Assembly (NCBI RefSeq): GCF_049985285.1
Contig: NZ_JBNIEU010000001.1
Coordinates: 558,001 to 622,000, forward strand
Direction of reading: 5' to 3'
From: Aestuariirhabdus sp049985285
GTDB taxonomy: Bacteria > Pseudomonadota > Gammaproteobacteria > Pseudomonadales > Aestuariirhabdaceae
DNA length: 64,000 nucleotides
Numbering within the stretch: position 1 is the stretch's first letter; each line of letters opens with the position of its first letter. A model generated the notes under the pieces. It was not told the DNA's origin. It was given only the letters and a program-made list of their open reading frames with translations, and did no database searches. Below are positions 26,984 to 34,614 of the stretch, piece by piece. The position numbers were made by a program, and so were the translations under genes.

Positions 26984-27376
26984 CTAAGCGCCCCACACCG
27001 GGCTGAGCATCAGCGCCAGACTGCAGCCAAACCCGACTCCCCAGCTCAACGAGCGCAAGGTCCCTTTATCCAACAAATAGAGGGCGATATAACCCAGCCT
27101 CGCCACAACAAAGGTCACCGCAAGAGCATCCACCACCTCGGGGCTCGCACCCGCCTGCACCGCCACCAGCACACCGGCAGCAAACACAGGGAATGCCTCG
27201 ATACTATTCTGGTGCGCCGACAGGGCTCGAAAGCCCCACCCCTCCAGCTGTGCTTGCTGCCGCCTAGGCTCCCGATTGTCGTACCCGTGCTGCCGCATCA
27301 TCGCAACCGCAACCGGCATCTTGCTCACCATAATCAGCAGCGCCGCTGCCACCAAACAGTAAAGTGCCACGCTCAT
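26984..27376 (-). CDS. MAPEG-family membrane protein
   Basis: About 130 residues with four predicted membrane helices. The family core ALSAHQNSIEAFPVFAAGVL and the tail ARLGYIALYLLDKGTLRS are clear. I use the ATG at 27376 (MSVALYCLV), with AGGAG about eleven bases before; the frame reaches 27427. MAPEG proteins are membrane glutathione-dependent or eicosanoid-related enzymes; bacterial members of this short type have no settled substrate. Convergent with the small cytochrome c gene. Confidence 0.85.
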   Translation of the reverse strand: MSVALYCLVAAALLIMVSKMPVAVAMMRQHGYDNREPRRQQAQLEGWGFRALSAHQNSIEAFPVFAAGVLVAVQAGASPEVVDALAVTFVVARLGYIALYLLDKGTLRSLSWGVGFGCSLALMLSPVWGA

Positions 27377-27607
27377 TTTCCAATCTACTCCTATCTCAAT
27401 ACGTTGATGCCTATTATTAAACAGCAATAGGCCAATTACACAGGGTCAATTATTCTGATCGATCGTCTCGCTATTCCAGCGAATGCCGCAATCATCTAAC
27501 CGCCGCGATCAGAGCCTCGAATAAAAATAGCCCCTTCGAACGATATCCATATACCCCAAAAACTCGTTGTAATGGGGTCAATATAACAACAAGATCAGCC
27601 TACTCCC

Positions 27608-28270
27608 ATGCAACTCAATGATGCTATCCAATCCCGGCGCACCGTGCGCGGCTTTACCGAACAGCAGGTTACCCCCTCACTGCTGAAGCAGATCTTCAGT
27701 AACGCCCAATATGCGCCCTCCAACTGCAACACCCAGCCCTGGCATACCTTTGTGGTTAGCGGAGAGCGGTGTCGAGCGCTCGCCGACAACCTGTACCAGC
27801 ACGTAAGCGCGGGAAACCCTCCCCAACCCGACTTTGGTTTTATGGCCTCCTACGAAGGGATCTTTCGAGAGCGCCAGGTCGCTTGTGCGCAGGAGCTCTA
27901 TAAAAACATGGGGATAGAACGAACCGACAAAGCCGGGCGCATGCAGGCGCTACTTGAAAACTACCACTTCTTCGACGCTCCCCATGTCGCCTTTATTGGT
28001 ATGCCCCGCAGCTACAGTACCGTCAATGCCGTCGATATTGGCATCTACGCCCAGACCCTGATGCTGCTAATGACCGAGCAGGGCATCGCCAGCTGCCCCC
28101 AGGGTGCCCTCGCCTATTACCCGGATCGAGTGCGTCAGGAGCTGGGCATCGACCAGCAGACCGGCATCCTGCTGGGCATCTCCTTCGGCTACGAAAACAC
28201 TCACAATCCAGCCAACAAAACCCGTGTAGGACGAGCACCCCTGGCGCAGTGCACTACCTTTATTGACTAA
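27608..28270 (+). CDS. Nitroreductase-family FMN oxidoreductase
   Basis: A 220-residue NfsB/FRP-fold enzyme. FMN contacts are suggested by the N-terminal AIQSRRTVRGFTEQQV, NAQYAPSNCNTQPWHTFVV and the C-terminal GISFGYENTHNPANKTRVGR. Such enzymes reduce nitroaromatics, quinones or flavins with NAD(P)H; the physiological substrate is unknown. It is followed 56 bases later by an AMP-forming ligase on the same strand, and the pair is likely cotranscribed. The upstream 180 bases (27428-27607) show no gene. Confidence 0.9.
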   Translation: MQLNDAIQSRRTVRGFTEQQVTPSLLKQIFSNAQYAPSNCNTQPWHTFVVSGERCRALADNLYQHVSAGNPPQPDFGFMASYEGIFRERQVACAQELYKNMGIERTDKAGRMQALLENYHFFDAPHVAFIGMPRSYSTVNAVDIGIYAQTLMLLMTEQGIASCPQGALAYYPDRVRQELGIDQQTGILLGISFGYENTHNPANKTRVGRAPLAQCTTFID

Positions 28271-28326
28271 GGAGCCGACGAACACCGAACCCGGACACTC
28301 AAACAACAATAACGATCGGAGACCCC

Positions 28327-29880
28327 ATGCAACTGACCCAAAGCCTGCACCGCAATATATCCCAACGCCCCGACCAGATCGCAGTGATTGATGGCGGCAC
28401 CCGTTATACCTACCACGAGTTGGGTCTGCGCGTCGCCAGCGCCGCCTCGGCCTTTCGCCAACTCGGGATCAATGACGGTGAACGAGTAGCCATCTTGTCG
28501 CTAAACTCCACCACCTACCTCGAGTACGTGATGGCGGTTCCCTGGGCTGGGGGAGCCATCAACCCGGTCAATATCCGCTGGACCGCCAACGAGATCGCCT
28601 ACTCGCTGGACGATTCGGACACCCGCATCCTGCTCGTCGATGACACTTTCGTGCCGCTGATGGAAAAGGTTCAGGCGCTATCCAGTTCGCTGCAAACCCT
28701 GATTTACTGCGGCAATAAAACCGCGCCTGAGGGCATGCTCGATTATCAGGCCCTCGTACGCGATAGCCCCCCCATGGATGACTGTGAGCGCAGCGGCGAC
28801 CAACTGGGCGGGGTTTTCTACACCGGCGGCACCACTGGCTTTCCCAAGGGAGTGATGCTCAGCCATACCAATCTGGTAGGCTCCAGTATTTCAGTGGTCG
28901 CGGACAACATCATTACCGACGGCGCGCGCTACCTGCACGCAGCGCCGATGTTCCATATGGCAGATTTTGCCATGATGATGGCCGTTTATATGCGCGGCGG
29001 CGTTCACATAGTCAACCCGGCCTTCGACCCCTCCCGGGTACTCGACACCATTTCCAGTGAGCAGGTCTCCCACGTACTGCTGGTGCCGACGATGGTACAG
29101 ATGACCCTGGCCCATCCGGAATTCGATCGTTTCGATCTGTCCAGCCTCGATACCATTATCTACGGCGCCTCGCCGATGCCTCTGGATACCGTAAACGCCG
29201 CTATGGAGAAGATCCCCCACGTTGGCTTTATCCAGGCCTACGGGATGACCGAGCTGGCCCCGCTGGCCACGGTTTCCGGTAAGGATAATCACACCACAGC
29301 CGGTCTGGAGAGTGGCCGCATTCGCTCGGCCGGACGCGCCGGCGCGCTGCAGCAGGTCAAGATTGTCGACCCCGCCGGACAGGAGTTACCACGGGGTGAG
29401 ATCGGAGAGGTGATCGTGAAGGGCCCCAACGTCATGCTGGGGTACTGGAACAAACCGGAGGCGACCGCAGAAGCGATTCAAAACGGCTGGATGCACACCG
29501 GTGATGCCGCCTGGATGGATGATGGCGGTTATATCTACATCTCCGATCGCCTCAAGGATATGATTATTTCCGGCGGCGAAAACATCTACTCCGTTGAAGT
29601 CGAAAATGTGCTGATGCAGCATCCCTCGATCGCCGCCTGCGCCGTCATAGGCATTCCCAGTAGCGAGTGGGGCGAGGCCGTTCACGCCGTACTGGTCAGC
29701 GCCGACGGTAACGAGCTCGACGTACAGGAGGTGCGGCAGCACTGCCGGGAGCAGATCGCCGGCTACAAGATCCCCCGCTCCGTGGAGTGGATAGACACCC
29801 TTCCCCTGTCCGGTGCCGGAAAAATTCTTAAAACGGCACTACGCAAACCCTGGTGGGAGGATGCCGGCCAGAAGAGCTGA
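28327..29880 (+). CDS. AMP-forming acyl-CoA synthetase / adenylate-forming ligase
   Basis: A 517-residue ANL-superfamily enzyme. The ATP loop is FYTGGTTGFPKGVMLSH (about residues 160-176); A5-A8 motifs are QAYGMTELAP, GWMHTGDAAWMDDGG and SDRLKDMIISGGENIYSVEVE; the C-terminal catalytic lysine is in PLSGAGKILKTALRKP. It activates a carboxylic acid as acyl-AMP and normally transfers it to CoA. Fatty-acid or aromatic-acid specificity cannot be read from the sequence. CGGAG stands before the ATG. Together with the nitroreductase it may form a small catabolic or detoxifying unit. Confidence 0.9.
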   Translation: MQLTQSLHRNISQRPDQIAVIDGGTRYTYHELGLRVASAASAFRQLGINDGERVAILSLNSTTYLEYVMAVPWAGGAINPVNIRWTANEIAYSLDDSDTRILLVDDTFVPLMEKVQALSSSLQTLIYCGNKTAPEGMLDYQALVRDSPPMDDCERSGDQLGGVFYTGGTTGFPKGVMLSHTNLVGSSISVVADNIITDGARYLHAAPMFHMADFAMMMAVYMRGGVHIVNPAFDPSRVLDTISSEQVSHVLLVPTMVQMTLAHPEFDRFDLSSLDTIIYGASPMPLDTVNAAMEKIPHVGFIQAYGMTELAPLATVSGKDNHTTAGLESGRIRSAGRAGALQQVKIVDPAGQELPRGEIGEVIVKGPNVMLGYWNKPEATAEAIQNGWMHTGDAAWMDDGGYIYISDRLKDMIISGGENIYSVEVENVLMQHPSIAACAVIGIPSSEWGEAVHAVLVSADGNELDVQEVRQHCREQIAGYKIPRSVEWIDTLPLSGAGKILKTALRKPWWEDAGQKS

Positions 29881-29938
29881 CCGCGGAAGAAATCGATGGT
29901 GTCACCCGCCTCCTGCCTACCCCGCGCATTTGACATAT

Positions 29939-29975
29939 ATCACCGCCCGTAGCCTTTAGGGTCACGAGCGGTGAT
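29939..29975. terminator. Inverted repeat after the acyl ligase
   Basis: ATCACCGC (29939-29946) pairs perfectly with GCGGTGAT (29968-29975), with an additional CGT/ACG pair inside. A T-rich stretch (ACTTTTATTTCCTT) follows about 12 bases later. It is a plausible terminator for the nitroreductase-ligase unit. Confidence 0.45.
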
Positions 29976-30238
29976 CGCTGCACAGCACTTTTATTTCCTT
30001 ACGGCTAAAAAACTCCTGCTTTTGCTAACCATTCGCTATGTCTGGCACCACTACAGCGGGAAAAAACGTCTTAAAACCAGCAACGCGATACCCTCTCGTA
30101 TTGAAATACGCGACGCCGTCACATTATTTAAAACACCTTGAAAAACCGTACCCAGACGTCTACCTTGGATACGGATTGCGGCCTAAAATAGACGGCAATT
30201 ACCTATTTTCGACATGGACATTAGCCTGATACTGTTTG

Positions 30239-30255
30239 CGGTAACACTTTTACCG
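30239..30255 (+). promoter_or_regulatory. Leader hairpin before the monoheme cytochrome
   Basis: CGGTAA and TTACCG form a perfect six-base stem with a CACTT loop. It ends nine bases before the Shine-Dalgarno AAGGAG of the cytochrome gene, so it could be an operator half-site pair or a 5' stabilising hairpin. Confidence 0.35.
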
Positions 30256-30274
30256 AAACATTCAAGGAGTCAAG

Positions 30275-30598
30275 ATGAAACTTTCTACCCTAGCTGCCAC
30301 CTCAATCGCCGCGCTGCTGGCCGTCACCTCGATTGAGGCCCATGCAATTAACGCCCAGCGCGAACTGCAAAAACAGGGGTGCCTCAAGTGCCATGCCGTG
30401 TCCCGCAAGAAGGATGGCCCCTCACTGAAAGAGATCGCCGCCAAGTACGACGGTGACCCGGAAGCCGTAGCCAAGCTTAAGGAGCATGCCACCTCCACCC
30501 CCACCATCGAGGTGAACGGTAAGGAGGAGACCCACAAGGAGCTCAAGCTCGAAGGCGAAGATATGGATACCGTCTTGAACTGGATCCTGACTCGCTAA
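30275..30598 (+). CDS. Monoheme periplasmic cytochrome c of the MtoD type
   Basis: A 107-residue precursor: signal peptide to about residue 24 (cleavage after AHA), one heme site CLKCH at residues 36-40, then a class I fold GPSLKEIAAKY and C-terminal helix. Where cytochromes c551/c552 carry the MPP methionine ligand, this protein has GKEETHKELK; the only mature-region methionine is M97 in the last helix, so H87 (or H71) is a candidate sixth ligand. Together with the next three genes it matches the gene content of the mtoD-cymA-mtoB-mtoA cluster of Sideroxydans. It probably ferries electrons in the periplasm. The assignment to MtoD is by context. Confidence 0.8.
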   Translation: MKLSTLAATSIAALLAVTSIEAHAINAQRELQKQGCLKCHAVSRKKDGPSLKEIAAKYDGDPEAVAKLKEHATSTPTIEVNGKEETHKELKLEGEDMDTVLNWILTR

Positions 30599-30661
30599 AA
30601 ATTCAGCAATACCGAATCCCGTATCAGGCGGGATTCATCATGGAAGAGAGGGTAACTGGCT

Positions 30662-31225
30662 ATGTGGCAATCACTGTTTGCATTCATTAAAAAATGGTGC
30701 ACCCTGCCGATTATTGCAGCGTTCGTCATCGGTATCGGCCTGACGATCAGCACAAACGCCTTTATCAGCTACAGCAACAGTGAAGCGTTCTGCATCTCCT
30801 GCCATGAGATGCGCGACAACGTCTACATGGAATACCAGGAGACGATTCACGACATGAATCGCACGGGCAACCGTACCACCTGCGCCGACTGCCACGTACC
30901 TCGTGAGTTCTTCCCCAAGATGATCCGCAAGATCAAGGCATCCAAAGAGCTCTGGTACATGCTTACCGGCAAGATCGATACCCCGGAAAAGTTTGAAGAG
31001 CACCGCTACGAAATGGCGCTGAATGAGTGGCGCCGCATGAAAGCCAACGATTCAGCCGAGTGCCGCGCCTGCCACAACGTGGACGCGATGGACCCCAGCA
31101 GACAAACGGAAGAGGCACAGGATCGACACAAGCGCGGTTTCGCGGAGGGCAAAAGCTGCATCGACTGCCACTTTGCCATAGCCCACTTCGAACCCGACGG
31201 CGAACTCAGCCCGGAGGATCTTTAA
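30662..31225 (+). CDS. CymA/NapC/NirT-type tetraheme quinol cytochrome
   Basis: A 187-residue protein, the same length as Shewanella CymA. One N-terminal membrane anchor (about residues 14-36) is followed by four heme sites: CISCH, CADCH, CRACH and CIDCH. Family members sit in the inner membrane and exchange electrons between the quinone pool and periplasmic cytochromes. It begins 63 bases after the monoheme gene, probably in one transcript, and is closed by a strong terminator. In a conduit with MtrA/MtrB-like proteins it would supply electrons outward, or in Fe(II) oxidisers receive them; no nitrate, nitrite or TMAO reductase gene is adjacent. Confidence 0.92.
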   Translation: MWQSLFAFIKKWCTLPIIAAFVIGIGLTISTNAFISYSNSEAFCISCHEMRDNVYMEYQETIHDMNRTGNRTTCADCHVPREFFPKMIRKIKASKELWYMLTGKIDTPEKFEEHRYEMALNEWRRMKANDSAECRACHNVDAMDPSRQTEEAQDRHKRGFAEGKSCIDCHFAIAHFEPDGELSPEDL

Positions 31226-31232
31226 CAACAAC

Positions 31233-31256
31233 GGCGCGGCTCACCCCGCGCCTTTT
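31233..31256 (+). terminator. Rho-independent terminator after the tetraheme gene
   Basis: GGCGCGG and CCGCGCC pair around a six-base loop, followed by TTTT. It separates the monoheme-tetraheme pair from the decaheme-barrel pair. Confidence 0.8.
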
Positions 31257-31331
31257 GCGTTATTGGGAACCTAAAAACCGACACTTATAGTCGGGTATAC
31301 CCAAAAGCAGAACGACAACATACAGGATTTA

Positions 31332-31361
31332 TAGTGGGCCGGGGCTTTAGCCCGACCCACT
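31332..31361. repeat. REP-like palindromic repeat, copy 1
   Basis: A 30-base imperfect palindrome (ends TAGTGGG and CCCACTA) whose minus-strand core GGTCGGGCTAAAGCCC recurs with one change at 34571. It lies in the non-coding 286 bases before the decaheme gene. This is typical of short dispersed extragenic palindromes. Confidence 0.6.
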
Positions 31362-31511
31362 AAAGCAAGACTAAAACACAGGACTTGAACCCTGCGGTCG
31401 GGAGCCGCGGGTTCGCAAAAGGAACGGAACCTGACGGACCGTGATTCGAACATTTAGAAGCTCACCATAGAGGCTTCAGATGTTTTGCTTGATAAATAGA
31501 GGGAGAAAACT

Positions 31512-32453
31512 ATGGATAGGTACATACCACTTCGCGTTCTGAAGGGGCTTGGCTTGGGGGCAATTCTGGTGTCAGCAATGGCAGCGGTTCAGCCCGCAGT
31601 CGCCGCGGAAGATGAAAGGGGTGACCTGGTACTCAAAGGCGACGCCGAGTGTACCCGCTGTCACGACGAATACGAGCTCTACCCGGTGCTGTCGATCGGC
31701 AAGACCAAGCACGGCACCATGGCCGATGGCCGCACACCCAGCTGTGCCAGCTGCCACGGCGAGAGCAAGGAGCACCTGGGTGGCGCTGACGATCAGCCCA
31801 ACCGCCCACTACCGGACATTCTGTTCGGCAAAAACTCGAAAAACACCGCGGCTGAACAGAGCGCATCCTGCGAAGGCTGCCACTCCGGTGGGGATCGCAT
31901 CTACTGGGCCAGCAGCACCCACAAGGCAGAAGACGTAGCCTGTAGTTCCTGCCACCAGGTGCACGCCCAGCAGGACAAGGTGCGCGAGAAGAAAACCCAG
32001 GCCCAGGTCTGCTTCAGCTGCCACAAAGAACAGCGCATGCAGTACACCAAGTTTTCACGTCACCCCATCGAGGAGGGACTGGTAACCTGCTCCAGCTGCC
32101 ACAACGCCCACGGCGGTACCGGACCTAAACAGCTGGTTAAAGATACCGTGACCGATACCTGCTACCAGTGCCACGCCGAGAAGCGAGGACCCTTCATCTG
32201 GAACCACGAGCCGGTGCAGGAAGATTGTGCGCTGTGCCACAACCCTCACGGATCTAACATACCTAACATGCTAACGGTACGTACACCCTACCTCTGCCAG
32301 GAATGTCACGGTGGTGAAAGCACTCACCGCGGCCATGCCCCAGAGCAGGATGATGTCTACACCGCGGCGCGGGGTTGCGTGAACTGTCACACCAATATCC
32401 ACGGTGGCAACAGTCCTATCGACAGCAGCAAATCTCGAACCTTCAGGCAATAA
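31512..32453 (+). CDS. mtoA: Decaheme cytochrome c of the MtrA/MtoA/DmsE family
   Basis: A 313-residue precursor with a signal peptide (cleavage near AVAA, residues 31-34) and exactly ten CXXCH sites: CTRCH, CASCH, CEGCH, CSSCH, CFSCH, CSSCH, CYQCH, CALCH, CQECH and CVNCH. Family members thread into an MtrB-type barrel and carry electrons across the outer membrane. AGGGAG lies six bases before the ATG. The barrel gene follows 15 bases later. The symbol mtoA is used because the gene set resembles mtoAB-cymA-mtoD; MtrA and DmsE are equally close by heme pattern, but no mtrC/omcA or dmsAB is present in the window. Confidence 0.9.
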   Translation: MDRYIPLRVLKGLGLGAILVSAMAAVQPAVAAEDERGDLVLKGDAECTRCHDEYELYPVLSIGKTKHGTMADGRTPSCASCHGESKEHLGGADDQPNRPLPDILFGKNSKNTAAEQSASCEGCHSGGDRIYWASSTHKAEDVACSSCHQVHAQQDKVREKKTQAQVCFSCHKEQRMQYTKFSRHPIEEGLVTCSSCHNAHGGTGPKQLVKDTVTDTCYQCHAEKRGPFIWNHEPVQEDCALCHNPHGSNIPNMLTVRTPYLCQECHGGESTHRGHAPEQDDVYTAARGCVNCHTNIHGGNSPIDSSKSRTFRQ

Positions 32454-32468
32454 CAGGGAGAAGTGACC

Positions 32469-34493
32469 ATGAAGATTTACAAGCAATTCCAACCACTGCC
32501 TCTCTGCGTTGCCATTAGTGTAGCCTTGAGCGGTGCCGCTTGGGCGGAAGAGGAAGAACTCAAACCCTATACCGAACCCGATAGCAGCTTCTCGCTGGGA
32601 GCCGGCTGGGTTAGCGATGATAACTACTACTTCAGCCAATACAGCAGAGCCGACGACAAGGGGTTCTACCCTCTGTTTGGCGCCGACATTAATCATCGAG
32701 ATGATGAAACCGGCACCTGGATGAGGCTGAGGGCCGACGGCGGAAGCCTCAGTTTCGAGCATAATCGCCAAGGGGACTGGAAATACTCCATCGGCGTCGA
32801 CACAATGCGACGTAACTATCCCTACAACTACAATACAACATTGAAAGGATCCACCAAGGAGATCCAGGACGTATCCGGGAGCGCACTGCGCGACAAGGAC
32901 TATAAGGTCACCCGCGATAACATCCGCCTCGGCGGCACCAAGTGGATCAACAAAGAGTGGTCAGTTGACGCTAACTTCCGCAGCGAAAAGAAAGAGGGCG
33001 CTCGCCCAATGGGAGCTGGCTACTTTGCGGCTGATCCCGTCTTTTTCACGGAACCGGTAGACGCCAATACCCAGGAGTTTGACGCCTCAGTGATGTTTAC
33101 TGGGGAGGCACTGCAAATTCAGGCTGGCACCTATGTGCTTCACTACGATAACAAAAAGGAAGCTGTTTATCTGATGGACGGCGGAGTTCCCTACGACCTC
33201 CCAGGATTTGGCTCCCCCAACGTCGATAACTATGTATCAGCACTGCCACTGGATAGCACCTCCTGGCAGGGTTATGTGAACGGCGGCTACAGTTTCACCG
33301 ACTCGACTCGGGGTGATTTCCGTTTCGCCTACGCAAAAACCACCCAGGATGACTCTTTCTACGAGCCAACACAGGTCGGTGGTTATAAGGACCTGGACGG
33401 GGAGGTCGCCGAAACCAACGTCAGGCTCGGTATTGTCTCCCGCCCCATCAACAAGCTGACTCTGCGCGCCACTTATCGTTATCGGGATAAAGATGACGAG
33501 ACCCCTGAGCGCCAGTACAAGAACGCAGCGGGTCCTGCTGAGCCAGATGATTTCTACGTGCAGCGTGATCTGACTACCCATACCGTAGACACCGAAGCCA
33601 GTTATCGACTGCCGATGAACTGGAAGCTCACCGGTACGGCAGGCTACGAAAAGATCAAACGTCCCGATGATGTCACCGGCAATATCGATAAATATAAGGA
33701 AACCGAGGAAAACACCTACGGCCTGCGGGTCAAAAAGCGATTCATGGATAACCTGAGCGCGAGCTTGCAGTACGAATACAAGGACCGGGATAATTCTGGC
33801 CTTGAAAAATCTGCAGCACAGCTTGACGACTTTGATCCTATCTATACCGCCGAGCGCACCCGTAATGAAGGTAAGCTGCTGGTCGACTGGTCACCCACGG
33901 GGCAGCTGTCTACTCAGTTTTTGCTGAAGGCCTACGAGGATGACTACGACCTGCGTAACCAGTTGGGCGTTGATGAGATCAAGGGCTACCTGGTTTCACT
34001 GGACGCCAACTATGCCCTCAATGACGACTGGGAACTGAACGGCTGGGTCTCTACCGACCGACAGAAACAGGACCAGTACAATGGAGGGCTGCCTCGCTCT
34101 GGGCCTCCTATCCGTGAAGACTTTAAAGCCGAACTGGAACAGCGCGGCGTTGCCTACGGCATTGGTGTCAAGGGCGCCATCACCGAAGACTTAAAGGTCG
34201 GTGCTGAATACAACTACCAGAAGGATAAAAACGACTACGATCAGAAAAATGTTGCCAATACGACAGCGACCGATCTGGACTCTATCGAGTACAAGCAGCA
34301 GCGGGTCAAGTTATTTGGTGACTACACCATCGATCAGCAATCCAGTGTTGGCCTGAGCTATAGCTACAACAAGCTCAAAACCGATGACTGGACCTATGAC
34401 GGCTGGACTTACGATAAAGGCAATACGGTAGACCAGGACGACAACGAAATCGTCCACTTTATCGGGGCTTCTTACCGGTATAGCTATCAGTAG
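32469..34493 (+). CDS. mtoB: MtrB/PioB/MtoB-type outer-membrane beta-barrel
   Basis: About 674 residues from the ATG at 32469 (AGGGAG eight bases upstream; an in-frame GTG at 32463 is too close to it). A signal peptide ends near AAWA, followed by a large barrel of alternating aromatic strands with many YxY and WxxN turns, ending in YRYSYQ, a C-terminal aromatic pattern typical of outer-membrane proteins. It belongs to the decaheme-associated MtrB/PioB family that sheaths the decaheme cytochrome. Mature protein has no cysteine, so the N-terminal CXXC described for Shewanella MtrB is absent. Codon use and GC appear slightly lower than in the flanking core genes. Confidence 0.9.
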   Translation: MKIYKQFQPLPLCVAISVALSGAAWAEEEELKPYTEPDSSFSLGAGWVSDDNYYFSQYSRADDKGFYPLFGADINHRDDETGTWMRLRADGGSLSFEHNRQGDWKYSIGVDTMRRNYPYNYNTTLKGSTKEIQDVSGSALRDKDYKVTRDNIRLGGTKWINKEWSVDANFRSEKKEGARPMGAGYFAADPVFFTEPVDANTQEFDASVMFTGEALQIQAGTYVLHYDNKKEAVYLMDGGVPYDLPGFGSPNVDNYVSALPLDSTSWQGYVNGGYSFTDSTRGDFRFAYAKTTQDDSFYEPTQVGGYKDLDGEVAETNVRLGIVSRPINKLTLRATYRYRDKDDETPERQYKNAAGPAEPDDFYVQRDLTTHTVDTEASYRLPMNWKLTGTAGYEKIKRPDDVTGNIDKYKETEENTYGLRVKKRFMDNLSASLQYEYKDRDNSGLEKSAAQLDDFDPIYTAERTRNEGKLLVDWSPTGQLSTQFLLKAYEDDYDLRNQLGVDEIKGYLVSLDANYALNDDWELNGWVSTDRQKQDQYNGGLPRSGPPIREDFKAELEQRGVAYGIGVKGAITEDLKVGAEYNYQKDKNDYDQKNVANTTATDLDSIEYKQQRVKLFGDYTIDQQSSVGLSYSYNKLKTDDWTYDGWTYDKGNTVDQDDNEIVHFIGASYRYSYQ

Positions 34494-34532
34494 CGGTTAA
34501 GGTCGCGCTCGCGGCCAAACCCAACCTCTCAA

Positions 34533-34556
34533 GGCGCACCCCGGTGCGCCTTTTTT
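34533..34556 (+). terminator. Rho-independent terminator after the barrel gene
   Basis: GGCGCAC and GTGCGCC pair around CCCG, followed by six T. It ends the decaheme-barrel transcript before convergent ppx. Confidence 0.9.
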
Positions 34557-34567
34557 ATGCCCCACCC

Positions 34568-34590
34568 GTAGGTCGGACTAAAGCCCGCCC
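34568..34590. repeat. REP-like palindromic repeat, copy 2
   Basis: The plus strand reads GTAGGTCGGACTAAAGCCC, nearly the core found on the minus strand at 31332-31361. Seven of nine positions in its arms are complementary. The two copies bracket the decaheme-barrel pair in opposite orientation. Confidence 0.5.
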
Positions 34591-34614
34591 CCCCACAAAC
34601 AACGACCAGCCCGA

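Larger units (their letters stand above)
29881..30274. other. 394-base non-coding region upstream of the electron-conduit genes
   Basis: The segment is more AT-rich than its neighbours. It holds an inverted repeat near 29939-29975, a 14-base palindrome CGTATTGAAATACG at 30097-30110, and a leader hairpin at 30239-30255. The only open frame (30038-30229) lacks a ribosome site and resembles no family. It should contain the promoter of the monoheme cytochrome gene, but I cannot assign -35/-10 boxes with confidence. Confidence 0.6.

Noticed and set aside
30038..30229. 63-codon frame before the electron-conduit genes
   Set aside because: No Shine-Dalgarno, no hydrophobic segment or motif, and AT-rich non-coding composition.
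31378..31455. tRNA-like piece containing CCGCGGGTTCGCA and GATTCGAAC
   Set aside because: The TTCGA-like words are not flanked by arms that fold into a cloverleaf, and no anticodon stem was found.
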